A stretch of 48,274 nt of DNA from contig CAYSDH010000019.1 of assembly GCA_964429805.1 (NCBI GenBank), forward strand, positions 1-48,274. Reading direction: 5' to 3'. Below, in pieces: positions 32,224 through 41,895 of this stretch. The notes beneath the pieces were generated by a model. That model saw only the letters and a program-made list of their open reading frames with translations. It was not told where the DNA came from and ran no database searches. How positions within the stretch are numbered: position 1 is the first letter of the stretch; the number at the start of each line of letters is the position of its first letter. The stretch is from CAYSDH01 sp964429805 (lineage in GTDB: Bacteria > Bacteroidota > Bacteroidia > Flavobacteriales_D > JABDKJ01). The translations under genes and the position numbers were made by a program.

Positions 32224-34108
32224 TGATTACTACTTTCTGTTGACTCCTTAATCCTTTCTCTGCATCTACTATCTCTAAGAGATATAGTCCTTTTTGAAGT
32301 CCGTCTACATACATGGAGTATCTCACTCCAGACTTTCTGCCTTTTCTCACCGTCTTGCCTTGGATGTCAATTAGTCTGAATTCATAATCAGCATTTGCTG
32401 GAAGGCTCACGTTCACGAAATCATTGGTAGGTACGGGCCATATTTTGATTTGTCTGTCAAATTCGGTTTGAGCAAGAGATGAAACCACGTCATCTTTCAA
32501 GGAGGTAAAGACCGGGTGAATCATGAGTGTTCCAGAAATTGAACTCGTAGACCATCCGTTGCCTGAGTCAAACCTAAGTCGGTCTGCATTTTGATTTCGG
32601 TTCTTGTCGTTTCCTAGGTTTAAAGGAGTCACCGAGCCAATCACAGAAGTTTGACCAAAACCAATAAACACTGATCCAGCTGGAATAAAGATGGTGCTGT
32701 CAAACTCATAAATGACGGGCTCGTTTAGCTCACTGTACGTCAAGTCCCTTGGGCTCAAATCTTCATAAATCACCTCTCCTGGAAAACCGCCTACATCTTC
32801 CCACACTCTCATAAAGAGTACTTCATCTTCCACATTTTCTGCAACAGGAAGCAGGTACATCTGAATACCACGCATCGAGTCGGCCATTAAAATATCGTAG
32901 CGGTAAGCCACTTTGGCTGAGGTAGTTCCGTTTAACCCATAACCTCTTTCTGCTTCGCCATCGTCATAGGCATAGTAGTTATGCAAGCTTTGAGTAAAGG
33001 TGTACGAGTTGTTGTCAGCATGGATGTCAGGTGAGGTCACAAAATCGAAGGTGACGTCAAATGCTGCGCAGGTGTCATTAATTGCCACGTCATAGACATA
33101 GCTGTTTGGAGCAAAGTTTATCTCTTGCGGAATTTCAAGATTAGACATAGCACCCACAGGTGGAGATTGCGGATCTGTGAATGAAGCCACAGGTGCCCCT
33201 TCATATTCTACCATATATCCAGAGGAATTTATGAAAGCCCCTTGGTCTCTATTATTTCTAATCTGTACTGCTTTGATTTCTTCCATTAAGGCAGCACCCT
33301 CTTGCTGATAATGTGTCCAGGGAACTGACGTGTAGCCATCTTTTAGCAGCGTGTATTCTGGGCGGTTAAAACTCACATCAATCAGCAAAGAGTCGGTGAT
33401 CGATCTGTTTTCATCTAGACGCACCCAGTCTATGTGCCACACATCTACACTTCCGGCAAGGCCACCGTAATTGATAAACCTAAACTTAAATCCATCATGA
33501 CGATAAGCCGTGTCTACTTCCAACAAGATGTGCTCAAATGGCTGGCTGAGCGAGCCAAGCGCGTGCCATTCTCTTGACCAAGTTTGACTAGTTGGAGAAT
33601 AAAAGCTCAGTGTCAGGGAGTCAGAGCCGTCAGGTGCTTCACCATTTCCTTGGGGCTGGTAGAAAAAACTCAACACCACATTGTCCGTGTCGCCTAGGTC
33701 AATATCAACTGAGGTCAGTGTGTCTCCATGGCCAAATGAGACTGCCGAACTTGGGTCATGCATAGAGCCATCAGCCTTCAGTCCATCAAAAGTAGCCACA
33801 CCGATACTTGGTGGATTGATGCCAAAACCAAAATTTCTGTATGCGTTGATGTCTTCCCACAGCACCACGTTGCCGTCTGCATTACCTGGAAAATGGTCTT
33901 GAGAAAAATCATCAATAAAGGGCAGCCCGACAAGATTCTTTTGTTGAGTCTCTCCGTTTAAGCGTGCCTTACGCTTAGCATACTCCGCTTTTTGCTTCGG
34001 ATTGCTTTGCAGAAAAGTCTCTACTTCTTGACCTGCACACATGGCAGACATCAGAAGAAAGAAGATTAATAATGCGTTTGGTTTGTTCATTCTAGAAATT
34101 TCTTTCAT
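32216..34108 (-). CDS. Secreted protein with T9SS type A sorting domain
   Basis: About 630 residues from ATG 34106-34108, whose codon overlaps the stop of the PASTA gene (TGATG). Alternatively translation starts six codons later at MNKPNALLIFFLLMSAMCAGQ. The signal peptide is followed by a large beta-rich region (VVLSFFYQPQGNGEAPDGSDSL) resembling jelly-roll domains and by the sorting domain IWPVPTNDFVNVSLPANADY to the end. No enzyme motif is visible. The unusual position inside a housekeeping group suggests an exported partner for envelope functions. Confidence 0.82.
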   Translation of the reverse strand: MKEISRMNKPNALLIFFLLMSAMCAGQEVETFLQSNPKQKAEYAKRKARLNGETQQKNLVGLPFIDDFSQDHFPGNADGNVVLWEDINAYRNFGFGINPPSIGVATFDGLKADGSMHDPSSAVSFGHGDTLTSVDIDLGDTDNVVLSFFYQPQGNGEAPDGSDSLTLSFYSPTSQTWSREWHALGSLSQPFEHILLEVDTAYRHDGFKFRFINYGGLAGSVDVWHIDWVRLDENRSITDSLLIDVSFNRPEYTLLKDGYTSVPWTHYQQEGAALMEEIKAVQIRNNRDQGAFINSSGYMVEYEGAPVASFTDPQSPPVGAMSNLEIPQEINFAPNSYVYDVAINDTCAAFDVTFDFVTSPDIHADNNSYTFTQSLHNYYAYDDGEAERGYGLNGTTSAKVAYRYDILMADSMRGIQMYLLPVAENVEDEVLFMRVWEDVGGFPGEVIYEDLSPRDLTYSELNEPVIYEFDSTIFIPAGSVFIGFGQTSVIGSVTPLNLGNDKNRNQNADRLRFDSGNGWSTSSISGTLMIHPVFTSLKDDVVSSLAQTEFDRQIKIWPVPTNDFVNVSLPANADYEFRLIDIQGKTVRKGRKSGVRYSMYVDGLQKGLYLLEIVDAEKGLRSQQKVVISG

Positions 34109-34929
34109 CACTGAGGCACTTCGCTCTTGTCTTGAGTCAACTTCACTCTTACATCTTGACCTTTGGCCAAGTATCCTCCAAGTTCTGGTGATTGCTTTAA
34201 GATGTATGCGTTGAGCGTGTCTTGACCTGTAGCACACCCAGAACATCCTCCAGTAATATCTCCGATATTCAACGAAACTTTACTCAAAATATTCTTTGCC
34301 TCTTTATAGGTGTACCCCACTATTTTTGGCACGGACACTTGCGCGGTGTTTCTCTTACCTACCACCAGCGTGATTTTCTCTCCTTTGGGCAATTTCGTTC
34401 CAGGCTCAAGCTCTTTGCCCTTGTATAATTGCTTCATCACAAGGTTTTCAAACTTTGACCGCTCTGTGATTACTTTCTCCACCTCGATGCCAATCATTTT
34501 TAAAATCATTTCTGCACTTCGTTGCGAGTGTTTTTCTACTAAGTCAGGCATCTCTACAAGAGGTGGAGAGTCACGATTAAAAGTCAGGTATATCTGCCTG
34601 TTGGCCTTTACTTTTCTCGTTTTTTCATCACCATCTTCAGGGTCTATATAGGTAGACGGAGGATTTTGACTGACTATGGTTCCGAGCTTTTTGTCAGGCA
34701 TGTACACTGGGTCTTCCAGCTTGTATCTAAGTCCAGCTTCTTTGATGACCTCCACTGTCTCATCCATAGTCAAGCCCGTGAGGTCAGGCACGTCTACCGA
34801 GTGACCGTGGTTGGTATAACTCTTTAGGGCAAAGAAGGCGAGTCCGACAAGTATGCCGAAAACGACCAAAGAGAGTGCTCCATTCTTGATGAATGAGCGA
34901 CTGAATATAAACCGGAGTAAACCCTTCAT
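34108..34929 (-). CDS. PASTA domain membrane protein
   Basis: The 273-residue protein has a single N-terminal membrane segment (LSLVVFGILVGLAFFALKSY) and three PASTA repeats outside the membrane (VPDLTGLTMDETVEVIKEAG, MPDLVEKHSQRSAEMILKMI, VPKIVGYTYKEAKNILSKVS). PASTA domains bind peptidoglycan fragments in kinases and PBPs; here no kinase is attached. It is divergent from ddl, another peptidoglycan gene. Confidence 0.9.
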   Translation of the reverse strand: MKGLLRFIFSRSFIKNGALSLVVFGILVGLAFFALKSYTNHGHSVDVPDLTGLTMDETVEVIKEAGLRYKLEDPVYMPDKKLGTIVSQNPPSTYIDPEDGDEKTRKVKANRQIYLTFNRDSPPLVEMPDLVEKHSQRSAEMILKMIGIEVEKVITERSKFENLVMKQLYKGKELEPGTKLPKGEKITLVVGKRNTAQVSVPKIVGYTYKEAKNILSKVSLNIGDITGGCSGCATGQDTLNAYILKQSPELGGYLAKGQDVRVKLTQDKSEVPQ

Positions 34930-35076
34930 TTCAATTCTTAGATTCGAGCAAAGATAGTCGCTTCATGCGTTTTGATAGGTTCTTGACTCAATTTAATACA
35001 CGTAAAAATGTTCGTCAATAAGAACGTTGCTTTTGCGTTGTTATGTTAACAAAATGAAGGAAAAATCATCCGTCAC

Positions 35077-35109
35077 TTTGCCCTGAGGGCGGGGGGTAGC
35101 ATAATTTTG
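35077..35109 (+). promoter_or_regulatory. Bacteroidota-type promoter of ddl
   Basis: TTTG (35077-35080), 21-base spacer, TAATTTTG (35102-35109), a match to the -33 TTTG / -7 TAnnTTTG consensus. The ddl ATG follows 9 bases later, so the leader is extremely short. Confidence 0.7.
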
Positions 35110-35118
35110 TGAGTTAAG

Positions 35119-36102
35119 ATGAAGAAAGTTGCAGTAGTAGCGGGAGGTTATAGTGGAGAACACGAGATATCCCTGAAAAGTGCCAAAACGATAATGGACA
35201 ATCTGGATCGGTCCAGATTTGAGCCTATCCTAGTCGAAATCACCAGAGAAGCTTGGGTAGTGGATCATAGCCTTGGCAAATTTCAAATAGACAAGAGTGA
35301 TTTCACCTTCCAGACCGGAGAGGATAAGATTCATTTTGACTACGCATACATCATCATACACGGTACGCCTGGTGAAGATGGAAAACTACAGGGTTACTTG
35401 GATATGATGGGAGTGCCATACTCTACTGGCTCGGCCATGAACATGAGTGTGACATTCAACAAAGGGCTCACTCAGCGCTTGCTCCGTTCTTATGGATTTA
35501 ACGTGGCAGAATTTGTGTTGCTGCGAAAAGGAGAAGAGCTGAGACCAGATCACATACTCTCAAAAGTAGGCTTGCCTTGTTTTGTAAAGCCTGCTGAGGC
35601 AGGTAGTAGTTTAGGTATTTCTAAGGTCAAAGAGGAAGAAGAATTGGCCGCAGCAGTAGAGCACGTGCTCAAGGTTGATGATCAGATTATGATAGAGGCA
35701 TTTCTTGACGGACGCGAGATCACCTGTGGTGTGTGTCGGGTAGATGGCAAGATAACGGCCCTGCCAGTGACTGAGATAATTTCTGAAAGCGAATTTTTCG
35801 ATTACGAGGCCAAGTATAATGACAAGGGCACTCAAGAAATCACTCCGGCTGATATTCCTGAAGAGGCATACCAAAGATGTCAGGCTGTGTCAGAGCAAGT
35901 GTATGATGTCATGCAGTGCGAAGGCATAGTGCGCATCGACTTCTTCTTATGTGAAGAAGATTTGTATGTGGTTGAAATAAACGGTGTGCCTGGCATGTCA
36001 GCAGCCAGCATAGTGCCAAAGATGATAGAGGCAGCTGATCAAGATATTGGTCAGATTATTTCTGACCTCATAGAAACTCAATTAAACAGTAGTCAAACAT
36101 GA
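35119..36102 (+). CDS. ddl: D-alanine--D-alanine ligase
   Basis: The 327-residue ATP-grasp enzyme joins two D-alanines for peptidoglycan. Motifs: GGYSGEHEISLKSA at the N-terminus, HGTPGEDGKLQGYLDMMGVPYS, the ATP site KPAEAGSSLGISKV, REITCGV, and the C-terminal metal site RIDFFLCEEDLYVVEINGVPGM. Complete and standard. It overlaps the start of glmM by four bases. Confidence 0.96.
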   Translation: MKKVAVVAGGYSGEHEISLKSAKTIMDNLDRSRFEPILVEITREAWVVDHSLGKFQIDKSDFTFQTGEDKIHFDYAYIIIHGTPGEDGKLQGYLDMMGVPYSTGSAMNMSVTFNKGLTQRLLRSYGFNVAEFVLLRKGEELRPDHILSKVGLPCFVKPAEAGSSLGISKVKEEEELAAAVEHVLKVDDQIMIEAFLDGREITCGVCRVDGKITALPVTEIISESEFFDYEAKYNDKGTQEITPADIPEEAYQRCQAVSEQVYDVMQCEGIVRIDFFLCEEDLYVVEINGVPGMSAASIVPKMIEAADQDIGQIISDLIETQLNSSQT

Positions 36103-37465
36103 CATTGATAAAGTCCATTTCTGGAATAAGAGGAACCATTGGCGGGAGGCCAGATGAAGGATTGACACCGCTAGATGTCGTCAAATTTGTCTCATCTTTT
36201 GGTTCGTGGATTAAAGGAAAGCATCCAGGCAAGAAAGTGAAAATAGTAGTGGGGCGTGATGCCAGAATATCTGGACCCATGGTTGACAGGTTAGTGGTCG
36301 GTACCTTGATGGGACTGGGTATAGATATTCTCAACCTCGGCCTTAGTACCACGCCAACAGTAGAGGTGGCTGTGCCTGTAGAAGATGCTCAAGCGGGCAT
36401 AATTCTGACTGCCAGCCACAACCCAAAGCAGTGGAATGCCCTCAAGTTGCTCAACGAGAAAGGTGAATTTATATCAGCTGCTGACGGAGAAGAAGTCTTG
36501 GACATTGCTGCGCGGAGTGATTTCAATTATGCCGAAGTCGATGATCTGGGCAAAGAACGACTCGATGACTTATGGATAGATAAGCACATAGAGATGATTA
36601 TGAACCTTGACGGAGTTGATGCTGAGGCCATCGCTGCTGCGGATCTTTCAGTAGTGTGCGACTGTGTGAACAGTACGGGAGGACTCGCAGTGCCGGCCAT
36701 TCTAGGCCGACTAGGTGTCAGAAAAGTGACTGAGCTTTACTGTGAACCTAATGGGCAGTTCCCTCATAATCCAGAACCATTGGCAGAGAACCTGGCCGAC
36801 ATTTCGGCAAAAGTAAAGGAGGTTGGAGCGCACATGGGTATAGTTGTTGACCCTGATGTGGACCGCCTAGCCATGGTCTGTGAAGATGGGTCCATGTTTG
36901 GAGAAGAGTACACGTTAGTGGCCGTGGCCGACCAGGGCCAACCGCCTCTAACCTGAGCTCGAGTAGAGCGCTGAGAGATGTTACTGAAAGCCATGGACAA
37001 TCATACAGTGCCTCTGCCGTTGGCGAAGTAAATGTGGTCAACAAAATGAAAGAAATTGGCGCCACGATAGGTGGTGAAGGCAACGGAGGAATAATCTTTC
37101 CGGAGCTGCATTATGGCCGAGATTCACTAGTTGGAATTGCTCTTTTTCTCACACACTATGTCAAAAAGGGAATGACCATGACTGCCATGAGAGATGGATA
37201 CCCGCAGTACAGCATGAGCAAGAACAAAATTCAGCTGACGCCTCAAATTGATGTTGATGACATCTTGGTTAAAATGAAAGACAAATATGCTTCCGAGCAA
37301 GTGTCGACCATAGACGGTGTGAAGATTGATTTTCCGACCGAGTGGGTGCATTTGAGAAAGTCAAATACAGAGCCCATCATTCGAATCTACTCGGAAAGTG
37401 CTACTCAAGAATCTGCAGACAATTTGGCGAACAAGATTATTACAGAAATAAAGTCGCTGATATGA
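36099..37465 (+). pseudogene. glmM: Phosphoglucosamine mutase gene, interrupted by a frame break
   Basis: GlmM converts glucosamine-6-phosphate to glucosamine-1-phosphate for UDP-GlcNAc. The first frame (36099-36956) has the phosphoserine loop ILTASHNPKQWNALKLL (S106) and metal site DPDVDRL. It ends abnormally after LVAVAD with QGQPPLT-stop. The second part continues from about 36949 in another frame (NLSSSRALRDVTESHGQ..., GGEGNGGIIFPELHYGRD, and phosphate site SNTEPIIRIYSES). Homologues have about 13 residues between VAD and NLSSS; here only 17 bases remain, so roughly 22 bases seem lost. As glmM is normally essential, an assembly or sequencing error is more likely than a real pseudogene. 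Confidence 0.85.
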
Positions 37466-37980
37466 AGTCTGTTCGCCCTCTTCTTTTTTTCTGTGCCTTA
37501 ATTATCGCTTTGCCATCGCTGTCTCAAGAGACTGTGTCAAATGAGATGTCTGAAAGGGAGTTTAATAAACACAACGGCCTCAGAATTCAGGATAGAGACA
37601 CCAGAAAGTTTAAGGTGATACCACTGCAAGCTAAAGTGACCGTTGAGGTGGGTGATTCATTAGTGAAGGGAAGGCTGCAAAGTGTGAAAGACGGTCGAAT
37701 CTACTTGGAAGAGACCAGTTTTGCTTTCAATGAAATCGAGTCGATAGGCCGTAAAAATGCTGGCACAACTCTAAAAGGAGTTGGAATCCTAGTACTGGGA
37801 GTGGCCTTAACTGGAGGGGGAGTGGCCTATGCCGTAACCACTCAAGTCTTGCCGGGCGTCTTGGGCGCGCTGGCGGGTGCCGCGACAGTAAGTATGTCAC
37901 CTTCTGTGTTTAGATATGGTAACAGATATCACATGGATGGAGAGTGGATGGTCATCGGTCCAAACTCGGATGCCTACTGA
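37462..37980 (+). CDS. Small exported protein of unknown function
   Basis: From ATG 37462, which overlaps the stop of glmM (ATGA), the protein has 172 residues. It has a signal peptide (MKSVRPLLFFCALIIALPSLSQ), a beta-rich part (VTVEVGDSLVKGRLQSVKDGRIYLEET) and a hydrophobic glycine-rich segment (GVGILVLGVALTGGGVAYAV) that may anchor it in a membrane. The family was not recognised. The 40 codons upstream of this ATG in the same frame lie inside glmM and are not used. Confidence 0.65.
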   Translation: MKSVRPLLFFCALIIALPSLSQETVSNEMSEREFNKHNGLRIQDRDTRKFKVIPLQAKVTVEVGDSLVKGRLQSVKDGRIYLEETSFAFNEIESIGRKNAGTTLKGVGILVLGVALTGGGVAYAVTTQVLPGVLGALAGAATVSMSPSVFRYGNRYHMDGEWMVIGPNSDAY

Positions 37981-38044
37981 CTCTGGGCAGGTGCTGAGTA
38001 AGCGTCTCAAATACTACATTTGCCTAAACAAGAACTACTAAGAC

Positions 38045-39187
38045 TTGGAGAGAATATATCTAGATAACGCAGCAACAACGCCTATAGATCCCAAGGTCAT
38101 TGACGTGATGACCGAGTTCATGAAGCAGCATTTTGGTAATCCTTCTTCGACTCATGCCTATGGTCGAAAAGTAAAGGATGCGATAGAGACGTGCCGCAGA
38201 CGAGTGGCGCAAAATCTGAACTGCAGTCCCTCAGAGATTTGCTTTACTTCAGGAGGCACCGAAGCAGATAATCTGGCCATTTATAACGCCATTCATAAGC
38301 TCGGTGTCAAAGACATCATCACCTCACCGATTGAGCATGCGGCCGTAGTCAGAAGCTGTGAAGAGGCCGAAAAACAAGGGCTTGTCAAGGTACATCATGT
38401 TAATCTTGACAATAACGGGCGCGTGGACATGGATCATTTAGATGCCTTGTTGGATCAAACTGATACCTGCTTAGTCACCTTGATGCATGCCAATAATGAG
38501 ATTGCCAATCTGCTTGATATTCAAAGAGTATCTGAACTCTGCAGAACGCACAAGGCCTACTTTATGAGTGACACAGTGCAGACCATGGCGCACTACAAGT
38601 TTGACATGGAGGAACTGGACATTGATTTTCTTACCGGTGCTGCGCATAAATTTCACGGCCCAAAAGGCGTAGGATTTTTATATCACAAAAGAGGAATACC
38701 TCTCGTATCAATGGTCCAAGGAGGAGGTCAGGAACGAGGCAAGCGTTCTGGTACGGAAAATATTTACGGCATTATCGGCATGACCGAGGCGTTTGATATT
38801 GCCAATAGAGATCTTGATGCACACCAGAAACATGTGCGTGCATTAAAATCGAGGATGAAAGAATTGTTGACTGAAACAGTTCCTGGAATCTCCTTTAATG
38901 GAGAGTCTGGAGAAGAAAATAGTCTGTACACTGTGCTGAGCTGTAACCTGCCAGAGACTGATATTGCGGGTATGATTCTCTTCCGTTTAGATATAGAAGG
39001 TGTGGCGTGCTCTGGTGGCAGTGCCTGTGCTTCCGGCAATACCACAGGTTCTCATGTGCTCTCCAACATAGAGTTGAAGAATAACGGGCCTAACATCCGC
39101 TTCAGTTTTAGTCACATGAACACGATGCACGAGATAGAGCAATGCGTCAATATCTTGAGTGAACTCATGAGCGTTCCCGTTCGTTAA
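38045..39187 (+). CDS. Cysteine desulfurase (NifS/IscS family)
   Basis: A 380-residue PLP enzyme that delivers sulfur from cysteine to Fe-S clusters or tRNA thiolation. The start motif MERIYLDNAATTPIDPKV is complete with a TTG start codon; no ATG is available nearby. Motifs: TSGGTEADNLAIY, HANNEIAN, PLP lysine K202 in GAAHKFHGPKG, RSGTENIYGIIG, and catalytic cysteine C328 in GSACASG with an additional cysteine C322. It stands just before fabD in the same direction. Confidence 0.93.
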   Translation: MERIYLDNAATTPIDPKVIDVMTEFMKQHFGNPSSTHAYGRKVKDAIETCRRRVAQNLNCSPSEICFTSGGTEADNLAIYNAIHKLGVKDIITSPIEHAAVVRSCEEAEKQGLVKVHHVNLDNNGRVDMDHLDALLDQTDTCLVTLMHANNEIANLLDIQRVSELCRTHKAYFMSDTVQTMAHYKFDMEELDIDFLTGAAHKFHGPKGVGFLYHKRGIPLVSMVQGGGQERGKRSGTENIYGIIGMTEAFDIANRDLDAHQKHVRALKSRMKELLTETVPGISFNGESGEENSLYTVLSCNLPETDIAGMILFRLDIEGVACSGGSACASGNTTGSHVLSNIELKNNGPNIRFSFSHMNTMHEIEQCVNILSELMSVPVR

Positions 39188-39204
39188 TCAAAAAACACAA
39201 CACA

Positions 39205-40080
39205 ATGAAAGCATATGTATTTCCTGGTCAGGGCTCACAGTTTACTGGCATGGCAAAAGAACTTTACGAGTCTTCTGCAGAATCAAAAGCGCTCTTTGAG
39301 CAGGCCAATGACATCTTAGGATTTAGAATCACAGACGTGATGTTTGAAGGAACGGCCGAAGAATTAAAGCAAACGAAAGTAACGCAGCCAGCCATTTTCT
39401 TGCACTCGGTGATACTCGCCAAGTCGCTTGGCGCTGAGTTTGAACCAGACATGGTTGCAGGACACTCTCTTGGTGAGTTTTCAGCGCTTGTCGCTGCGGG
39501 AGCCATGACATTTTCTGACGGATTGAAACTGGTATCTGCCCGTGCAGGCGCCATGCAAAAAGCCTGTGAAGCGGTTGAGTCTACCATGGCGGCCATTCTA
39601 GCTTTGGAAGATGAGGTGGTTGAGAATGTGTGCAAAGAAATAGGTGGAGTTGTCGTGCCAGCTAACTATAACTGCCCAGGCCAATTGGTCATTTCAGGTG
39701 AATTGAAGGCCGTCACTGAAGCGTGCGAGCAGCTCAAAGAAGCGGGTGCACGAAGAGCACTAATCCTTCCAGTTGGAGGAGCCTTCCACTCTCCATTGAT
39801 GGAGCCAGCCCGAGAAGAGTTAGCCGCAGCCATCGCTGAGGTCGAATTAAAAGAGCCGATGTGTCCGGTGTATCAAAACGTGACTGCTTCAGGCGTGACA
39901 TCACCTGATGAGATTAAACAAAACCTAATCGCTCAGTTGACAGCACCTGTGAAGTGGACACAGACTATGAAGCAAATGATTGCTGACGGTGTCACTTCTG
40001 TGACAGAAGTTGGGCCTGGGAAAGTGCTTCAAGGACTCTTTAAGAAAGTGGAGCGAGAGCTAGAAACAATGAGTGTCTGA
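39205..40080 (+). CDS. fabD: Malonyl-CoA--ACP transacylase
   Basis: FabD loads malonate on acyl carrier protein for fatty acid synthesis. The 291-residue protein has the start FPGQGSQFTGM, the nucleophile S88 in GHSLGEFSAL, catalytic histidine in GGAFHSPLME, and the C-terminal EVGPGKVLQGL. Complete and standard. The ATG follows the desulfurase stop by 17 bases. Confidence 0.96.
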   Translation: MKAYVFPGQGSQFTGMAKELYESSAESKALFEQANDILGFRITDVMFEGTAEELKQTKVTQPAIFLHSVILAKSLGAEFEPDMVAGHSLGEFSALVAAGAMTFSDGLKLVSARAGAMQKACEAVESTMAAILALEDEVVENVCKEIGGVVVPANYNCPGQLVISGELKAVTEACEQLKEAGARRALILPVGGAFHSPLMEPAREELAAAIAEVELKEPMCPVYQNVTASGVTSPDEIKQNLIAQLTAPVKWTQTMKQMIADGVTSVTEVGPGKVLQGLFKKVERELETMSV

Positions 40081-40086
40081 GTAAAC

Positions 40087-40839
40087 TCAGACTTTGTGGT
40101 TTAGCAAATTACCTTGCTCTAAGACCTTGTGAAAATGAGGCATTCTTGACGTTAGATTCTTCATCATTTTTAGGTGGTCCATGCGGTGGCAATCCGTGCC
40201 AATTAATGAGACCATGCCTTCATCAATCAGTCGCTCTGCGGTAGTCTTTACTTCTGGTGAGTACAGACCGCTTAGCGAATTAATGTTGACCTGTAGCAAG
40301 ACTCCTTTGTCATGCATGTCTTCATACTTGCTGAAATCGTTGTGCCAGTAAGTGTATCGCTCAGGGTGTGCGAGTATAGGCTTATAGCTTTGCAGCTGCA
40401 TGTTAAACACAGCGCGCGCTAGGTTGGCCGGTTCTGATACAAATGGTAATTCAAAGAGTAAGTACTTATCTCCAAACGTGATAATGTCATCGTCTCTTAG
40501 TAGGTCTTCAAAAACATCGTCAAGATAATACTCAGCGGCTGCTTCAATCTCAATGTCTATGCCTTCACTCTTAAGCACAGCCCTTACTTTCTCGGCACCT
40601 TCTAAAATGATGGCAGGCGTATTCCGATAAAAGTCGCTCATGATGTGTGGTGTGGTAATCACCTTTTTGATGCCCAATGAGGCAAACTCTCGAAGCATCT
40701 CTATGGACTCATCCATATTCTGCGCCCCATCATCAATTCCTGGAATGAGGTGCGAGTGAATGTCAACCTTGAGTAAAGAGATGTCAGCAGGATCGAGTAG
40801 ACGTTGCTTCTTCTTAAATAATCCGCTGAAGATTCCCAT
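40087..40839 (-). CDS. CpsB/CapC-type tyrosine-protein phosphatase (PHP fold)
   Basis: The 250-residue PHP-fold protein shows the metal-binding motifs VDIHSHLIPGIDDGAQ, TTPHIM, LAHPERYTYW and GTDCHRMDHL. Such enzymes dephosphorylate the tyrosine kinase that controls capsule export. It is the last gene of the nucleotide-sugar operon, starting at the base after the dehydratase stop, which fits a role in polysaccharide regulation. Confidence 0.9.
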   Translation of the reverse strand: MGIFSGLFKKKQRLLDPADISLLKVDIHSHLIPGIDDGAQNMDESIEMLREFASLGIKKVITTPHIMSDFYRNTPAIILEGAEKVRAVLKSEGIDIEIEAAAEYYLDDVFEDLLRDDDIITFGDKYLLFELPFVSEPANLARAVFNMQLQSYKPILAHPERYTYWHNDFSKYEDMHDKGVLLQVNINSLSGLYSPEVKTTAERLIDEGMVSLIGTDCHRMDHLKMMKNLTSRMPHFHKVLEQGNLLNHKV

Positions 40840-41895
40840 TTATCTCTTTTCGTATTGCTCGTTGTAATAAGACTTGTAGTTGCCAGAAGTAACGCTTTCT
40901 AACCAGTCTTCATTTTCAAGATACCAGTCTATAGTTTTCTCAAATCCTTGATCAAACTCTATTGTCGGTTCCCAGCCTAGCTCGGCCTTAATCTTGCTTG
41001 CATCAATGGCATAGCGCATGTCGTGTCCAGCTCTGTCCTTTACAAAGGTGATGAGCTTCTCACTTTCTCCTTCTGCCTTGCCCAGCTTTTTATCCATGAT
41101 GGCGCAAAGCTTTTTGACTAGGTCAATATTCTTCCACTCATTGTTTCCACCTATGTTATAGGTCTCACCGTTTTTGCCTCCATTAAAAATAGTCTCAATG
41201 GCAATGGCATGGTCTTCTACCCATAACCAGTCCCTCACATTGACTCCTGCTCCATATACTGGCAGAGGTTTTGAGTTCTTGATGTTATGAATCATCAGCG
41301 GGATCAATTTTTCTGGAAACTGATACGGCCCATAATTATTAGAGCAATTAGAGATGACCACTGGCAGACCATACGTGTGTTGGAATGCTCTCACAAAGTG
41401 ATCTGAAGACGCTTTTGATGCAGAGTAAGGACTGCGCGGGTCATAAGAGGTAGTCTCAGTAAAGGCACCAGTTTCTCCTAGCGAACCGTAGACTTCGTCA
41501 GTAGACACGTGATAGAAACGCTTCCCATCCATATTGTCAGACCAAATCTTGCGTGCGGCATTCATCAAGTTTACGGTACCAATTACATTGGTGATGACAA
41601 ACTCGTCAGGCCCACTGATAGAGCGGGCTACATGCGACTCAGCCGCGAGGTGAATCACCGCATCGTACTGATTTTTCTCAAACAGATCTTGAATAAACTC
41701 CTTGTCTACTATGTCACCTTTGATAAAGGTGTAGTTCGACTTTGACTCCACATCTCTGAGGTTCTCAAGGTTACCTGCATAGGTGAGTTTGTCCAAGTTG
41801 TGAATTTCAGTTTCTGGATAGTTGTTGACGAAAAGCCTCACCACGTGGTTACCGATAAATCCGGCACCTCCAGTTATTAAAATTTTCTTTGCCAT
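40840..41895 (-). CDS. rfbB: dTDP-glucose 4,6-dehydratase
   Basis: This 351-residue extended SDR makes dTDP-4-keto-6-deoxyglucose. It shows GGAGFIGNHVVRLF, HLAAESHVARSI, the active region STDEVYGSLGETGAFTETTSYDPRSP and YSASKASSDH (YxxxK). The first step for rhamnose or related sugars; no rfbA, C or D gene is in the window. It shares a single-base overlap with the dehydrogenase upstream. Confidence 0.93.
   Translation of the reverse strand: MAKKILITGGAGFIGNHVVRLFVNNYPETEIHNLDKLTYAGNLENLRDVESKSNYTFIKGDIVDKEFIQDLFEKNQYDAVIHLAAESHVARSISGPDEFVITNVIGTVNLMNAARKIWSDNMDGKRFYHVSTDEVYGSLGETGAFTETTSYDPRSPYSASKASSDHFVRAFQHTYGLPVVISNCSNNYGPYQFPEKLIPLMIHNIKNSKPLPVYGAGVNVRDWLWVEDHAIAIETIFNGGKNGETYNIGGNNEWKNIDLVKKLCAIMDKKLGKAEGESEKLITFVKDRAGHDMRYAIDASKIKAELGWEPTIEFDQGFEKTIDWYLENEDWLESVTSGNYKSYYNEQYEKR

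Noticed and set aside
36099..37465. Programmed frameshift in glmM
   Set aside because: About seven conserved residues are also missing, which frameshifting alone cannot restore.
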